Source: Betaproteobacteria bacterium UBA931
GTDB lineage: Bacteria > Pseudomonadota > Gammaproteobacteria > Burkholderiales > Casimicrobiaceae
Length of the DNA: 35,956 nucleotides
Assembly (NCBI GenBank): GCA_002293615.1
Contig: DBDN01000081.1
Coordinates: 25,744 to 61,699 of the forward strand
Reading direction: 5' to 3'
A program made the position numbers and the translations under genes. The notes under the pieces were generated by a model. It searched no databases. It saw only the letters and a list, made by a program, of their open reading frames with translations, and had not been told where the DNA came from. Below are positions 24,765-32,477 of this stretch, in pieces; within the stretch, counting starts at the first letter, position 1, and the number at the start of each line of letters is the position of its first letter.

Positions 24765-26169
24765 TACGAGCCTTTATCGAAGCCTTCCATCCGTCGATCG
24801 CCTTCTTTCCGAAGAAGGGGTAATGGATTTAGCGCAGACATATGGTCACGAACTGGTGGCTTCATGTCTGCGTTTTTTGCTGGACGAAGCGCGCGTTGAA
24901 ATCAAAGCGCGTCACGCATTGCCTTCCTGGACGAGCGATTGGACGGGCGCATTGTGCAAAAAACTCAAAGAGCGCACGCACGCTTCACTGCGCCCGGTGT
25001 TTAATCTGACCGGTGTTGTGCTGCATACCAATTTGGGTCGCGCCTGCCAGGCCGAGGCGGCCATTGAAGCGGTAACGCGGGCCATGCGCGAGGCGGTAAC
25101 GCTCGAATACGATCTTGGGCAAGGAAAACGCGGGCATCGCGATGCGGTGGTAAGCGAATTATTGCGTGAGATTACCGGCGCGGAAGCGGCATGCGTCGTC
25201 AACAACAACGCCGCGGCCGTTTTGCTGATGTTTGCAGCCATGGCCGATGGCAAAGAAGCAATTGCGTCGCGCGGCGAACTGATCGAAATCGGTGGCTCGT
25301 TTCGTATTCCCGATGTGATGCGCCAGGCGGGTTGCCGCCTGATTGAAGTCGGGACAACGAACCGGACACACCTGTGCGATTATCAGAATGCGATCAACGA
25401 AAATACTGCGCTGCTGGTCAAGGTGCATACCAGCAACTATCGCATCGAAGGGTTTACTGCCGCTGTTTCCGAAGCGGAGCTGGCGGTGCTCGGTCGGGAA
25501 ACCGGCATTCCGGTGGCCAGCGATCTGGGCAGCGGCGCGCTGGTTGATTTAAGCGTATATGATCTGGTGGCCGAATCCATGCCGCAGCAGATGCTGCGCG
25601 ATGGCGTTGGCCTGGTTAGTTTTTCCGGAGATAAACTATTGGGCGGCCCACAAGCAGGGATTGTTGTCGGGCGCGCTGACCACATACAGCGATTGCAAAC
25701 GCATCCGCTTAAGCGCGCCTTGCGTTGCGACAAAATGACGATTGCCGCTCTTGAGGCAACATTGCGCTTATATTTGCGTGCTGACCAATTGCCGCAATCG
25801 CTTCCTACCCTGCGTTATCTAACCCGTAAACCGCAAGCGATTAAAACACAAGCCGATCAACTGTTGCCTTTGTGCCAAGCGCTTTTTGGCGCACAGTTTA
25901 TTGTGCGTAGCGAAGCCTGTTTTTCGCAGATCGGGAGCGGCTCGCTACCGCTCAATACTTTACCGAGCTGGTCGTTGACGTTTATGGCGCGCGACGGACG
26001 TGGCCGTACGCTGGAATCGTTGTCTGAATATTGGCATACACTGGAAAAACCGATTATTGGCCGTATCGCCGATAATAAATTATGGCTGGATTTGCGTTGC
26101 GTTGACGATGATAAAGCGTTGGCGCAAGCGCTGCGCGATGCGGTGCCGCCGATGGTGTCATCGCCATGA
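24757..26169 (+). CDS. selA: L-seryl-tRNA(Sec) selenium transferase
   Basis: PLP enzyme converting Ser-tRNA(Sec) to Sec-tRNA(Sec) with selenophosphate. The PLP lysine is in SFSGDKLLGGPQAGI (Lys about 293). FNLTGVVLHTNLGRA (residues about 82-96), EYDLGQGKRGHRDAVV, CVVNNNAAAVLLM and KVHTSNYRIEGF are family motifs. Length is 470 residues, near E. coli (463). It overlaps fdhE by 8 nt and selB by 4 nt, so all three are likely one transcript with the dehydrogenase they serve. The SelD partner is not in the window. Confidence 0.96.
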   Translation: MTDTSLYRSLPSVDRLLSEEGVMDLAQTYGHELVASCLRFLLDEARVEIKARHALPSWTSDWTGALCKKLKERTHASLRPVFNLTGVVLHTNLGRACQAEAAIEAVTRAMREAVTLEYDLGQGKRGHRDAVVSELLREITGAEAACVVNNNAAAVLLMFAAMADGKEAIASRGELIEIGGSFRIPDVMRQAGCRLIEVGTTNRTHLCDYQNAINENTALLVKVHTSNYRIEGFTAAVSEAELAVLGRETGIPVASDLGSGALVDLSVYDLVAESMPQQMLRDGVGLVSFSGDKLLGGPQAGIVVGRADHIQRLQTHPLKRALRCDKMTIAALEATLRLYLRADQLPQSLPTLRYLTRKPQAIKTQADQLLPLCQALFGAQFIVRSEACFSQIGSGSLPLNTLPSWSLTFMARDGRGRTLESLSEYWHTLEKPIIGRIADNKLWLDLRCVDDDKALAQALRDAVPPMVSSP

Positions 26170-28079
26170 TTATTGCCACCGCCGGGCATGTCGATCACGG
26201 GAAAAGCGCGTTGTTGCAGGCGTTGACCGGTATTGACCCGATGCATCTTCCTGAAGAAAAGCGGCGTGGCATGACCATCGACATCGGCTTCGCTTTTTTA
26301 CCGGTGAACGAAAAAAAAATAATCGCTTTTGTCGATGTACCCGGGCACGAAAAATTTTTATCCAATATGCTGGTTGGTGTCGGCGGTGTGCAGCACGCAT
26401 TATTGGTCATTGCTTGCGACGACGGCATTATGCCGCAAACCCGTGAGCACGCTGCGATTTTAAAACTATTACGGGTCGAGCAAATTACCATTGCGCTGAC
26501 TAAAGCCGACCGTGTTGATTTGGCGCGGCAGCAAGCACTGCGGCAGGAAGTTCAAAATTGGCAGGCGGCACTTGGTTTTGGCCAAGTGCCGATGTTCATC
26601 ACATCGGCGCACAGCGGTATGGGCATTCACGAGCTACGCCAGCATTTAATCGCACTACCGGATACGCTTGCTGAAAACGCACACACACGTCGCTTTCGTC
26701 TTGCGATTGATCGCGTATTTCATGTGCGTGGTTCCGGCGTTGTGGTGACCGGTACGGCGCTGAGCGGGCAAGTCAATATAGGCGATATGCTATGGCTTAC
26801 CGGCGCCGAACAGCAAGTGCGCGTGCGTGATTTGCACGCGCAGAATCAGCCGGTGAAAAAAGCGCAAGCCGGGCAGCGTGTCGCGCTTAACCTTGTCGGG
26901 CGTTTGGAAAAGCAGGATATCACGCGTGGCGACTGGCTGTTATCGGAGAAACCGACGGAATCGATATCGCGGATATTGGTACAAGTGGAGACAGTGCCGG
27001 ATGTCCATATAGCGTTTCGTCACTGGCATGCCGTGCACGCACATCACGGTGCGCAGCATGCCAGCGGCCATCTTGCGTTGTTGCAGGAAAAACGATTGTC
27101 CGGCGACATCATACTTGCCGAAGTTGTGCTTGATGCGCCGATGTACCTTGCCGAAGACGACCGCTTGATTTTGCGCGACAGCGGCACACAGCGCATCGTT
27201 GCTGGCGCGCGCGTTCTTTCGCTGCACCCGCCGCGTCGTGGTAAACGGCAATCGGTATTCCTCGACTGGCTCAAGGAAAAAGCGTTGCACGATGGCGATC
27301 AGGCGTCGCTTCGTTTGCTTCTGCAGCAAGGCCATGTGGCGCTGTCGGATTTTGCTTGGGCTCGCCAACTCAATGAAGCGGGCTTACGGGCATTATGCGC
27401 CATGTTTTCTGATGTGCTGATCAGCGGCGATTTCGCAATGGCGAAAGAACGGGCGCAGCAGCAGCGGGAGCGCATTTTGGAAATGCTGGCGATGGTACAT
27501 CGGCAGATGCCCGATCAAATCGGTGTTGGGCGTGCCCGCCTGCACCGCATGGCATTGCCTGCCGTACCCGAAGCGCTGGTATTTGCGCATATCGAATACC
27601 TGCTCGGCGAAAGTAAAATCGTCAACAATAATGGCTGGTTGCATTTGCCCGAACACAACATTGCTTTAACGGAGGCGGAGCAAGCGCTCTGGCAACGTGT
27701 TGAACCATTTTTTGCAAAAGCGCCTTGCTGGACGCGCGATCTGGCGGTAGCGCTGTCCGTTCCCGAAGAAGACATGCGCGCTTTTTTACGCAAAGCGGCT
27801 CGGCTCGGAGAAGTTACCGCCGTTGTACGCGATCGTTATTATTTAACAAAACAGATCGCCGAACTGGCAACCTTGGTGCGCGATCATGGTTGCGATCATG
27901 CGGGTGCGCTGCGTGACCGTCTGAATATCGGGCGTAAACTGGCGATTCAGATACTGGAGTTTTTTGATCGCAGCGGATTTACTCGTCGACAAGGCGATAA
28001 ACATCTCTTACGCGACGCCGAATTGTTTAAAATAGCAAATACGACGGCAGCGCATGGCGATGATGATGGTATTAGTTGA
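26166..28079 (+). CDS. selB: Selenocysteine-specific elongation factor SelB
   Basis: GTPase that carries Sec-tRNA to the ribosome at UGA codons marked by a SECIS. The EF-Tu-like N-terminal domain has GHVDHGKS (residues 7-14), DVPGHEKFL, and TKAD for guanine recognition. The C-terminal winged helices, from roughly residue 375 on, are the SECIS-binding part (for example AFLRKAARLGEVTAVVRDRY and a DRSGFTRRQGDKHLL end). Length is 637 residues, against 614 in E. coli. It starts inside the selA end (ATGA), and the tRNA-Sec gene begins 4 nt after its stop. Confidence 0.96.
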   Translation: MIIATAGHVDHGKSALLQALTGIDPMHLPEEKRRGMTIDIGFAFLPVNEKKIIAFVDVPGHEKFLSNMLVGVGGVQHALLVIACDDGIMPQTREHAAILKLLRVEQITIALTKADRVDLARQQALRQEVQNWQAALGFGQVPMFITSAHSGMGIHELRQHLIALPDTLAENAHTRRFRLAIDRVFHVRGSGVVVTGTALSGQVNIGDMLWLTGAEQQVRVRDLHAQNQPVKKAQAGQRVALNLVGRLEKQDITRGDWLLSEKPTESISRILVQVETVPDVHIAFRHWHAVHAHHGAQHASGHLALLQEKRLSGDIILAEVVLDAPMYLAEDDRLILRDSGTQRIVAGARVLSLHPPRRGKRQSVFLDWLKEKALHDGDQASLRLLLQQGHVALSDFAWARQLNEAGLRALCAMFSDVLISGDFAMAKERAQQQRERILEMLAMVHRQMPDQIGVGRARLHRMALPAVPEALVFAHIEYLLGESKIVNNNGWLHLPEHNIALTEAEQALWQRVEPFFAKAPCWTRDLAVALSVPEEDMRAFLRKAARLGEVTAVVRDRYYLTKQIAELATLVRDHGCDHAGALRDRLNIGRKLAIQILEFFDRSGFTRRQGDKHLLRDAELFKIANTTAAHGDDDGIS

Positions 28080-28083
28080 CAAC

Positions 28084-28178
28084 GGAAGAGCCGCGTCCCC
28101 GGTGGGGCGGCTGGACTTCAAATCCAGGTGGGGCCGCCAGCGGTTCCGGGCAGGTTCGACTCCTGTGCTCTTCCGCCA
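28084..28178 (+). tRNA. selC: tRNA-Sec (anticodon TCA)
   Basis: A 95-nt tRNA with encoded CCA. The acceptor GGAAGAG (28084-28090) pairs with CTCTTCC (28168-28174), then G and CCA. The anticodon arm CTGGA-CTTCAAA-TCCAG gives TCA at 28118-28120. The long variable arm and long acceptor-T stem pattern are typical of bacterial selenocysteine tRNA. It begins 4 nt after the selB stop with no room for its own promoter, so it is probably cut from the selAB transcript. Confidence 0.95.
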
Positions 28179-28218
28179 TTCTTTCGATATTTTTTGCTGT
28201 GTCCGGTGAACGTGTGTT

Positions 28219-28248
28219 TTGACAAAATCAGCGTTGTTCCCGTAGAAT
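28219..28248 (+). promoter_or_regulatory. Sigma-70 promoter of tRNA-Leu
   Basis: TTGACA (28219-28224), 18 bases, TAGAAT (28243-28248), then a GC-rich GGCGCTCCC discriminator before the tRNA start at 28261. A consensus -35 and a GC-rich discriminator are typical of stringently controlled stable-RNA promoters. Confidence 0.75.
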
Positions 28249-28260
28249 GGCGCTCCCATT

Positions 28261-28345
28261 GCCCAGATGGCGGAATTGGTAGACGCGCTAGTTTCAGGTA
28301 CTAGTGGAGAGATCCTTGGAGGTTCGAGTCCTCTTCTGGGCACCA
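28261..28345 (+). tRNA. tRNA-Leu (anticodon CAG)
   Basis: An 85-nt tRNA with encoded CCA. GCCCAGA pairs with TCTGGGC, and the D-arm has GGCGGAATTGGTAGACGCGC as in class II leucine tRNAs. The anticodon loop TTCAGGT holds CAG at 28295-28297, and the variable arm is long. The T-arm is GGTTCGAGTCC. An integrase gene follows 153 bp after the tRNA end, so the 3' end is the likely attachment site of the element. Confidence 0.96.
28321..28345 (+). other. Likely attachment site (attL) at the 3' end of tRNA-Leu
   Basis: Tyrosine integrases commonly use the T-arm and 3' end of tRNA genes as crossover sites, and the integrase here is next to the tRNA and reads away from it. The partner copy at the far end of the element is outside the window, so the exact core cannot be defined. 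Confidence 0.45.
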
Positions 28346-28380
28346 CCGCAACATTCGAAAAATCACGCTATACGGTCATT

Positions 28381-28393
28381 TTGACGCTATAAG
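28381..28393 (+). repeat. 13-bp direct repeat, copy 1, between tRNA-Leu and the integrase
   Basis: TTGACGCTATAAG here recurs exactly at 29485-29497, overlapping the integrase stop. The pair encloses the integrase gene. It could be an integrase arm-binding site or a remnant of an older junction. The repeat is short, so chance cannot be excluded. Confidence 0.5.
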
Positions 28394-28410
28394 GCGGTTC
28401 TAAGCCAATT

Positions 28411-28487
28411 CCGTGACCGTAAATAAGCATCAGTAAGCGCCAAAAACAGCCTATAATTCCACCGCAACGACAAAAAAACGGTCACGG
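28411..28487. repeat. Inverted repeat upstream of the integrase
   Basis: CCGTGACCGT (28411-28420) and ACGGTCACGG (28478-28487) are exact reverse complements. A related ACGGTCA lies at 28372-28378, and GGTCACG occurs again just before the integrase ATG. Repeated GGTCA-type sites next to int fit binding by integrase or an excisionase, which is inference. Confidence 0.5.
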
Positions 28488-28498
28488 CGGTGGTCACG

Positions 28499-29488
28499 AT
28501 GGCGATAGACAAACTCCCTTCCGGCAAGTTTCGCGCGCGTCTTCAGCGCGGAAAAAAAAGGATAAGCAAAACTTTCGATACGCGCAAGCAGGCAAACGAC
28601 TGGCTCAAATACCAGGAGTCCGTAGCCTTTGCTGCATCGATCGGGCAGGCGCCACCACGCATGGTTTTACGCGAGGTGCTGGTCCGGTACGCCGAAGAAG
28701 TCTCGCCGACGAAGCGGGGCGAGCGCTGGGAAGTGATGCGACTGCGGATGATGGCGCGCGACACTCTCGGCGATGTACTGCTTGCCGAATTGGCGTCGGC
28801 GCATCTTGCCGCTTGGCGAGACCGGCGGCTGAAGGAAGTACAACCAGCAAGCGTTACGCGGGAAATGAACCTGCTCTCCGCCGTGCTGACAAGGGCGGTC
28901 AAAGAATGGGGTTATCTGCAAAACAACCCACTATCGTCTGTCCAGCGGCCGCGCACACCGGAGCCGCGCAACCGGCGCATCACGGATGATGAAATCAAGC
29001 GCTTATTGCTGGCGTGCGGTTATAACCGGGAAACTACGCTGGAGACGGTGCAAGCCCGCGTCGGGGCATGCTTGCTCTTTGCCATTGAGACGGCCATGCG
29101 TGCCGGTGAAATCTGCGGGCTGACGTGGAATCGCGTCAACCTGGCGCAACGCATCGCGCATCTCGACAAAACGAAGAATGGCACGGCGCGCGATGTACCG
29201 CTGTCGAAAGAAGCCATCAGGCTGATCAAGCAAGTGCAGGGTGTTGATGAGCGCCTGGTTTTCGGGATATTGGCCGAGCAGCTTGACGCGCTATTCCGAA
29301 AGGCAAAGGCGCGCGCGATGATCGACGACCTGCATTTTCACGACACGCGCCGGGAAGCGTTGACACGGCTGGCCGCCAAGGTCGATGTGATGACTCTGGC
29401 GAAGATTAGCGGGCATCGGGATCTGCGGATACTGCAATCAGTTTATTACGCGCCGGATATGTCAAAAATAGCTGCGTCTCTGGATTGA
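28499..29488 (+). CDS. Tyrosine-type integrase of the integrated element
   Basis: Site-specific recombinase that inserts the element at tRNA-Leu. The 329-residue protein has an AP2-like or arm-binding N-terminus (GKFRARLQRGKKRISKTFDT, RKQANDWLKYQE), a SAM-like core-binding domain (EVLVRYAEEVSPTKRGERWE and onward), and a catalytic domain: Arg in TAMRAGEICGLTW, Lys in DKTKNGTARDVPL, HxxR in HFHDTRREALTRL, then ISGHRDLRILQSVYYAPD with the last His and Tyr. The ATG at 28499 is favoured; GTG at 28490 would add three residues. GGTCACG precedes it, and no strong Shine-Dalgarno is seen. Confidence 0.94.
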   Translation: MAIDKLPSGKFRARLQRGKKRISKTFDTRKQANDWLKYQESVAFAASIGQAPPRMVLREVLVRYAEEVSPTKRGERWEVMRLRMMARDTLGDVLLAELASAHLAAWRDRRLKEVQPASVTREMNLLSAVLTRAVKEWGYLQNNPLSSVQRPRTPEPRNRRITDDEIKRLLLACGYNRETTLETVQARVGACLLFAIETAMRAGEICGLTWNRVNLAQRIAHLDKTKNGTARDVPLSKEAIRLIKQVQGVDERLVFGILAEQLDALFRKAKARAMIDDLHFHDTRREALTRLAAKVDVMTLAKISGHRDLRILQSVYYAPDMSKIAASLD

Positions 29489-29497
29489 CGCTATAAG
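29485..29497 (+). repeat. 13-bp direct repeat, copy 2, at the integrase stop
   Basis: An exact copy of TTGACGCTATAAG from 28381-28393, overlapping the TGA of the integrase. Confidence 0.5.
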
Positions 29498-29681
29498 TTC
29501 GTTTTCCGGTCGTTTCTGAAAAAACTTTCAAAAATATTCAAAAAAATATTTTCCGATTTGATGCACCTTAAGTCGGGATAAACCACAATATGTAGATATA
29601 CGCATAGAAACTTGAATAATTAAAGTTAATCGGGTAATGTGTTGTCATCTTCCAGATAGCACTTTATAAGGATAAAAATAT

Positions 29682-30044
29682 ATGGCTAATCAAGTGAACG
29701 TTCAATCTAGAAAGTTTGAAACCCAAAAGGAAGCAGAAGCTCATTACTATGAATTAATTAATAAATGGCATGAAGAAAATAGCGGAATCAGCGAGGGTGA
29801 TGAACATTTCCCAGATTTCCGAGAAATATATACAGAGTATTGCAAAACCGAAAAGTATCAAACCTCAGGGCTTGAAAGTGGAATCAAAAGATTCTGGGCT
29901 GATTATTCTACCAAGCCTACAAGCGCAGGGATTTACCGCTCTACAGTTTGTTGCCATGTGGAATTCAATAATGGTGGTGAGGACGAGTTTTCAATAAAGA
30001 AAGCAATAAAAGCAATAGCTAATGAACAAAGATCAAAGAAGTAA
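29682..30044 (+). CDS. DUF3223-like protein
   Basis: A 120-residue protein with the DUF3223 pattern: an N-terminal KFETQKEAEAHYYELINKW (a family 'F.TKKEA' start), a middle with ISEGDEHFPDFREIYTEYCK, and a C-terminal VEFNNGGEDEFSIKKAIKAI (family 'dFS.kkcI'). In plants a similar domain is found in chloroplast RNA-processing proteins, and in bacteria its role is not established. AAGGA lies before the ATG. The gene is AT-rich compared with the chromosomal genes to its left, consistent with acquisition. It is followed by DUF1643 after 15 nt, so the two probably form a pair. Confidence 0.65.
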   Translation: MANQVNVQSRKFETQKEAEAHYYELINKWHEENSGISEGDEHFPDFREIYTEYCKTEKYQTSGLESGIKRFWADYSTKPTSAGIYRSTVCCHVEFNNGGEDEFSIKKAIKAIANEQRSKK

Positions 30045-30059
30045 TAAACGGCCATTATT

Positions 30060-30548
30060 ATGAAGATAGATTCCAACGCAAAATTTTCACATTGTAGGCG
30101 CTATCGCTACATGCTCTGGCGTATCTGGGATAAAGCTAAACCAGCCATGACCTTTCTGCTGCTCAATCCATCAAAAGCAGACGAAGAAATAAATGATCCG
30201 ACTATTACGCGTTGTTGGCGCCGTGCTGAAAGGTATGGATTGGGAGGGATGCGTGTAGTTAATCTCTTCGCGTGGAGGTCAACCTCTCCGGATGAACTCT
30301 ATATTCCCGAAGATCCCATCGGCCCTGAAAATGATTCGTATATTCTGGAAGCTTGCCGTGATACAGATGTCGTTTTGTGTGGGTGGGGTGGATATGGAAA
30401 ATTACAAAATCGCGGCAATGCTGTTTTGAAATTATTGCTTGATCATCAGGTCAAGCCGATGTGCTTGGGTGTAAATAAAGACGATACTCCTAAGCATCCA
30501 TTGTACGTCAGATACGATGTTCAGCCAATACCGTATGTGCCAGGCTAG
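30060..30548 (+). CDS. DUF1643 domain protein
   Basis: A 162-residue protein matching the DUF1643 family: an N-terminal RYRYMLWRIWDKAKPAMTFL, the hallmark LLNPSKADEEINDPTITRC, GGMRVVNLFAWRSTSPDELY, and a DVVLCGWGGYGKLQNRG core with a later PMCLGVNKDDTPKHPLYV. The family is common in phages and mobile DNA, but its biochemical role is unknown. It sits with the DUF3223-like gene on the plus strand between the integrase and the leftward operon, the usual place for accessory cargo. AT content is high. No clear Shine-Dalgarno precedes the ATG. Confidence 0.9.
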   Translation: MKIDSNAKFSHCRRYRYMLWRIWDKAKPAMTFLLLNPSKADEEINDPTITRCWRRAERYGLGGMRVVNLFAWRSTSPDELYIPEDPIGPENDSYILEACRDTDVVLCGWGGYGKLQNRGNAVLKLLLDHQVKPMCLGVNKDDTPKHPLYVRYDVQPIPYVPG

Positions 30549-30552
30549 AAAA

Positions 30553-30816
30553 TCACCCGCGCACATTCCTGTACCGCATCACTTCTTTCGCACGCCAGCG
30601 CAGATTTGCTCTTTCCTTCCCATTGCCGAGGTTCGCTTGCGGCTTCGGAAAATCCGGCCAAGTGCGGATGCGATCAAATTGAGTGCGCGAAATACCGAGC
30701 GCCCGGGCGCACTGATCGGCGTCCCATAATTGATACTCAAACGGCACGCCGCTGATAATGTCCGGCATGACTTCGCGCAGTGCTTCGACAAAGGCGGTTG
30801 CTTCGGCTGTGGTCAC
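30553..30816 (-). CDS. AlpA-like helix-turn-helix protein (possible excisionase/regulator)
   Basis: An 87-residue protein whose central part, LWDADQCARALGISRTQFDR, IRTWPDFPKPQANLG and RWRAKEVMRYR, matches the winged-helix AlpA/excisionase pattern: HTH, a 'DFPKP' wing and an 'RW...EV' end. Proteins like this near an integrase often control excision or integrase expression, but which of these applies is inference. Its ATG overlaps the stop of the C5 methyltransferase gene by 4 nt (TGA/ATG), placing it at the 3' end of the leftward operon. It converges with DUF1643, whose stop is 4 bp away. Confidence 0.75.
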   Translation of the reverse strand: MTTAEATAFVEALREVMPDIISGVPFEYQLWDADQCARALGISRTQFDRIRTWPDFPKPQANLGNGKERANLRWRAKEVMRYRNVRG

Positions 30817-32477
30817 GCCGCTCTCCGTTGCTTTCCGACCGCTATTTCCGGTACGTTGGCGCGAACAATCGCGGCGGCCACCGGCGGGCAGACGCTATTG
30901 CCGCACATGCGCACCTGGGCGTATTTCGGCAACGTCAATCCCTGCGCGGGATCGTCGCCGATGATGTAGGTTTCCGGGAATCCTTGCGCGCGGTACAGTT
31001 CACGCGGCGTCAACATCCGCATGCCGATATCGGCAATCATATAATCTTCGCCGGCAACGGTAACCAGCCCGAAGCGATCACGCGCAGTGACCGTGTGCAT
31101 CGGGTCGTGCAACTCGGCGCCGTCTTTTTCGTTGCCGTAGTATTTAAGCAAGAATGCGCGGACCTCGCCGAAATGTGTTCCTTGCGCGCTGATAGTTTGA
31201 AGCGGCGCATCAGTTCGTTGTCCGATGTTTGTCCCGCGCAATTTAACAAGGTGCGACGCGACCAGCCCCATTGTGTTGGCTGTGCCTGGACGTTGTTGTT
31301 CGCCGCCAGCTGTGATTGTTTTGGCTGGCTCGGCGGGAGACGATCCGACGGAGTTCGTCCGAAACTGTGTCAGGTGTGCCGTGACCAGCGTTTTGTGATT
31401 TTCGGCAACAAGCGTCCCAATCGGCTTATCTGTGCCAGTGGGCTTTTGTGCATACTTGCCGCCACCGATCCCCATCAAATGCGCTGAAACAAGCGAATTG
31501 TGATCGATAGCCGTGACCGTCGGTGCCGGATCGGTAAGCGGCGCACTGACAACGCCGGTGAAATGTTTCGCAAGAAACGTAGATACCAGCGCAGTACCAT
31601 GGCTTGCCGTAATCGTTTTTAAAGGATCATTAATCGCCTGCCCGCGAAATGCATCGTAATAACTGGCCGTATGATTGCATTTAACGATAAACGGATCGGC
31701 GGCGTTGACGACATAACGCATGATGCCCTTCGCGATGCGCCGTAATGTCGCCTCAGCCAGCGGTCGCTTACGCTCAAAAATCGAAGGGCAGGGGATGGAC
31801 CAGTCGATGCAATCGGCAGCCGTGCGCCACGCCGGCAGCCCTGTTTTTTTCTCCGGGTCGCCATGTGTCGGATCCGGCCAGACAATCGGCAGGCCGTCAC
31901 GCCTGGCGATCATAAACAGGCGCTTTCGTATCGTCGGCGCGCCGTAATCGCAGGCGCGCAATTCGCGCCATTCGACCTGATAACCTTGTCGTTTCAGAGC
32001 GTTCACAAAAGCATTGAATTCACGCCCCTTGCGCTTTGGGCAAGGGCGAGCGGATCCAGCATCATCAACAATGAGCGGCCCCCATGTCGTGAATTCTTCG
32101 ACATTTTCGAGCATGATCACGCGCGGCTTTACCGTTGCTGCCCAACGTAGCGCTACCCATGCCAGTCCGCGAATCTTTTTCTCGACCGGTTTACCGCCTT
32201 TGGCTTTTGAAAAGTGCTTGCAATCCGGCGATAACCAGACCAGCCCGACGGGCCGGCCCTGTGTTACCTCACGCGGATCAACCTCCCAAACCGATTCACA
32301 ATAATGGTGCGTTTGCGGATGATTGGCAGTGTGCATTGCAACGGCATCTGGATCATGATTGATCGCGATGTCAACGTGCCGTCCGAGTGCGAGTTCAATA
32401 CCTGTCGATGCACCACCACCGCCGGCGAAATTGTCAACGATCAGTTCGTCGTGGATGTCGAGGATGTGTTGTTTCAT
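30813..32477 (-). CDS. DNA C5-cytosine methyltransferase with an unusual motif IV and a repeat insert
   Basis: Methylates cytosine at C5 using SAM. Conserved motifs: I VDNFAGGGGASTG (residue about 14), IV WLSPDCKHFSKAKGG with the catalytic Cys at about 86, VI MLENVEEF (122-129), VIII PTIRKRLFMIARR (181-193), IX MLTPRELYRAQGFPE (488-502) and X CGNSVCPPVAAAI (525-537). Motif IV reads PDCK where the usual sequence is PPCQ. Between VIII and IX, at residues 285-474, six related units recur (pattern P-x-x-T-I/V-T-A ... LV-S-x-H-L), where the target-recognition domain is expected. Length is 554 residues, long for the family. It overlaps the next methyltransferase gene by 4 nt. Confidence 0.9.
   Translation of the reverse strand: MKQHILDIHDELIVDNFAGGGGASTGIELALGRHVDIAINHDPDAVAMHTANHPQTHHYCESVWEVDPREVTQGRPVGLVWLSPDCKHFSKAKGGKPVEKKIRGLAWVALRWAATVKPRVIMLENVEEFTTWGPLIVDDAGSARPCPKRKGREFNAFVNALKRQGYQVEWRELRACDYGAPTIRKRLFMIARRDGLPIVWPDPTHGDPEKKTGLPAWRTAADCIDWSIPCPSIFERKRPLAEATLRRIAKGIMRYVVNAADPFIVKCNHTASYYDAFRGQAINDPLKTITASHGTALVSTFLAKHFTGVVSAPLTDPAPTVTAIDHNSLVSAHLMGIGGGKYAQKPTGTDKPIGTLVAENHKTLVTAHLTQFRTNSVGSSPAEPAKTITAGGEQQRPGTANTMGLVASHLVKLRGTNIGQRTDAPLQTISAQGTHFGEVRAFLLKYYGNEKDGAELHDPMHTVTARDRFGLVTVAGEDYMIADIGMRMLTPRELYRAQGFPETYIIGDDPAQGLTLPKYAQVRMCGNSVCPPVAAAIVRANVPEIAVGKQRRAA

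Noticed and set aside
28084..28178. tRNA-Sec as the insertion site of the element
   Set aside because: selC is a known hotspot, but here the integrase follows tRNA-Leu and no integrase-like or element sequence lies between the two tRNAs.
30780..31487. 235-residue plus-strand open frame
   Set aside because: It is antisense to the C5-methyltransferase, which has all its motifs in the other strand's frame.
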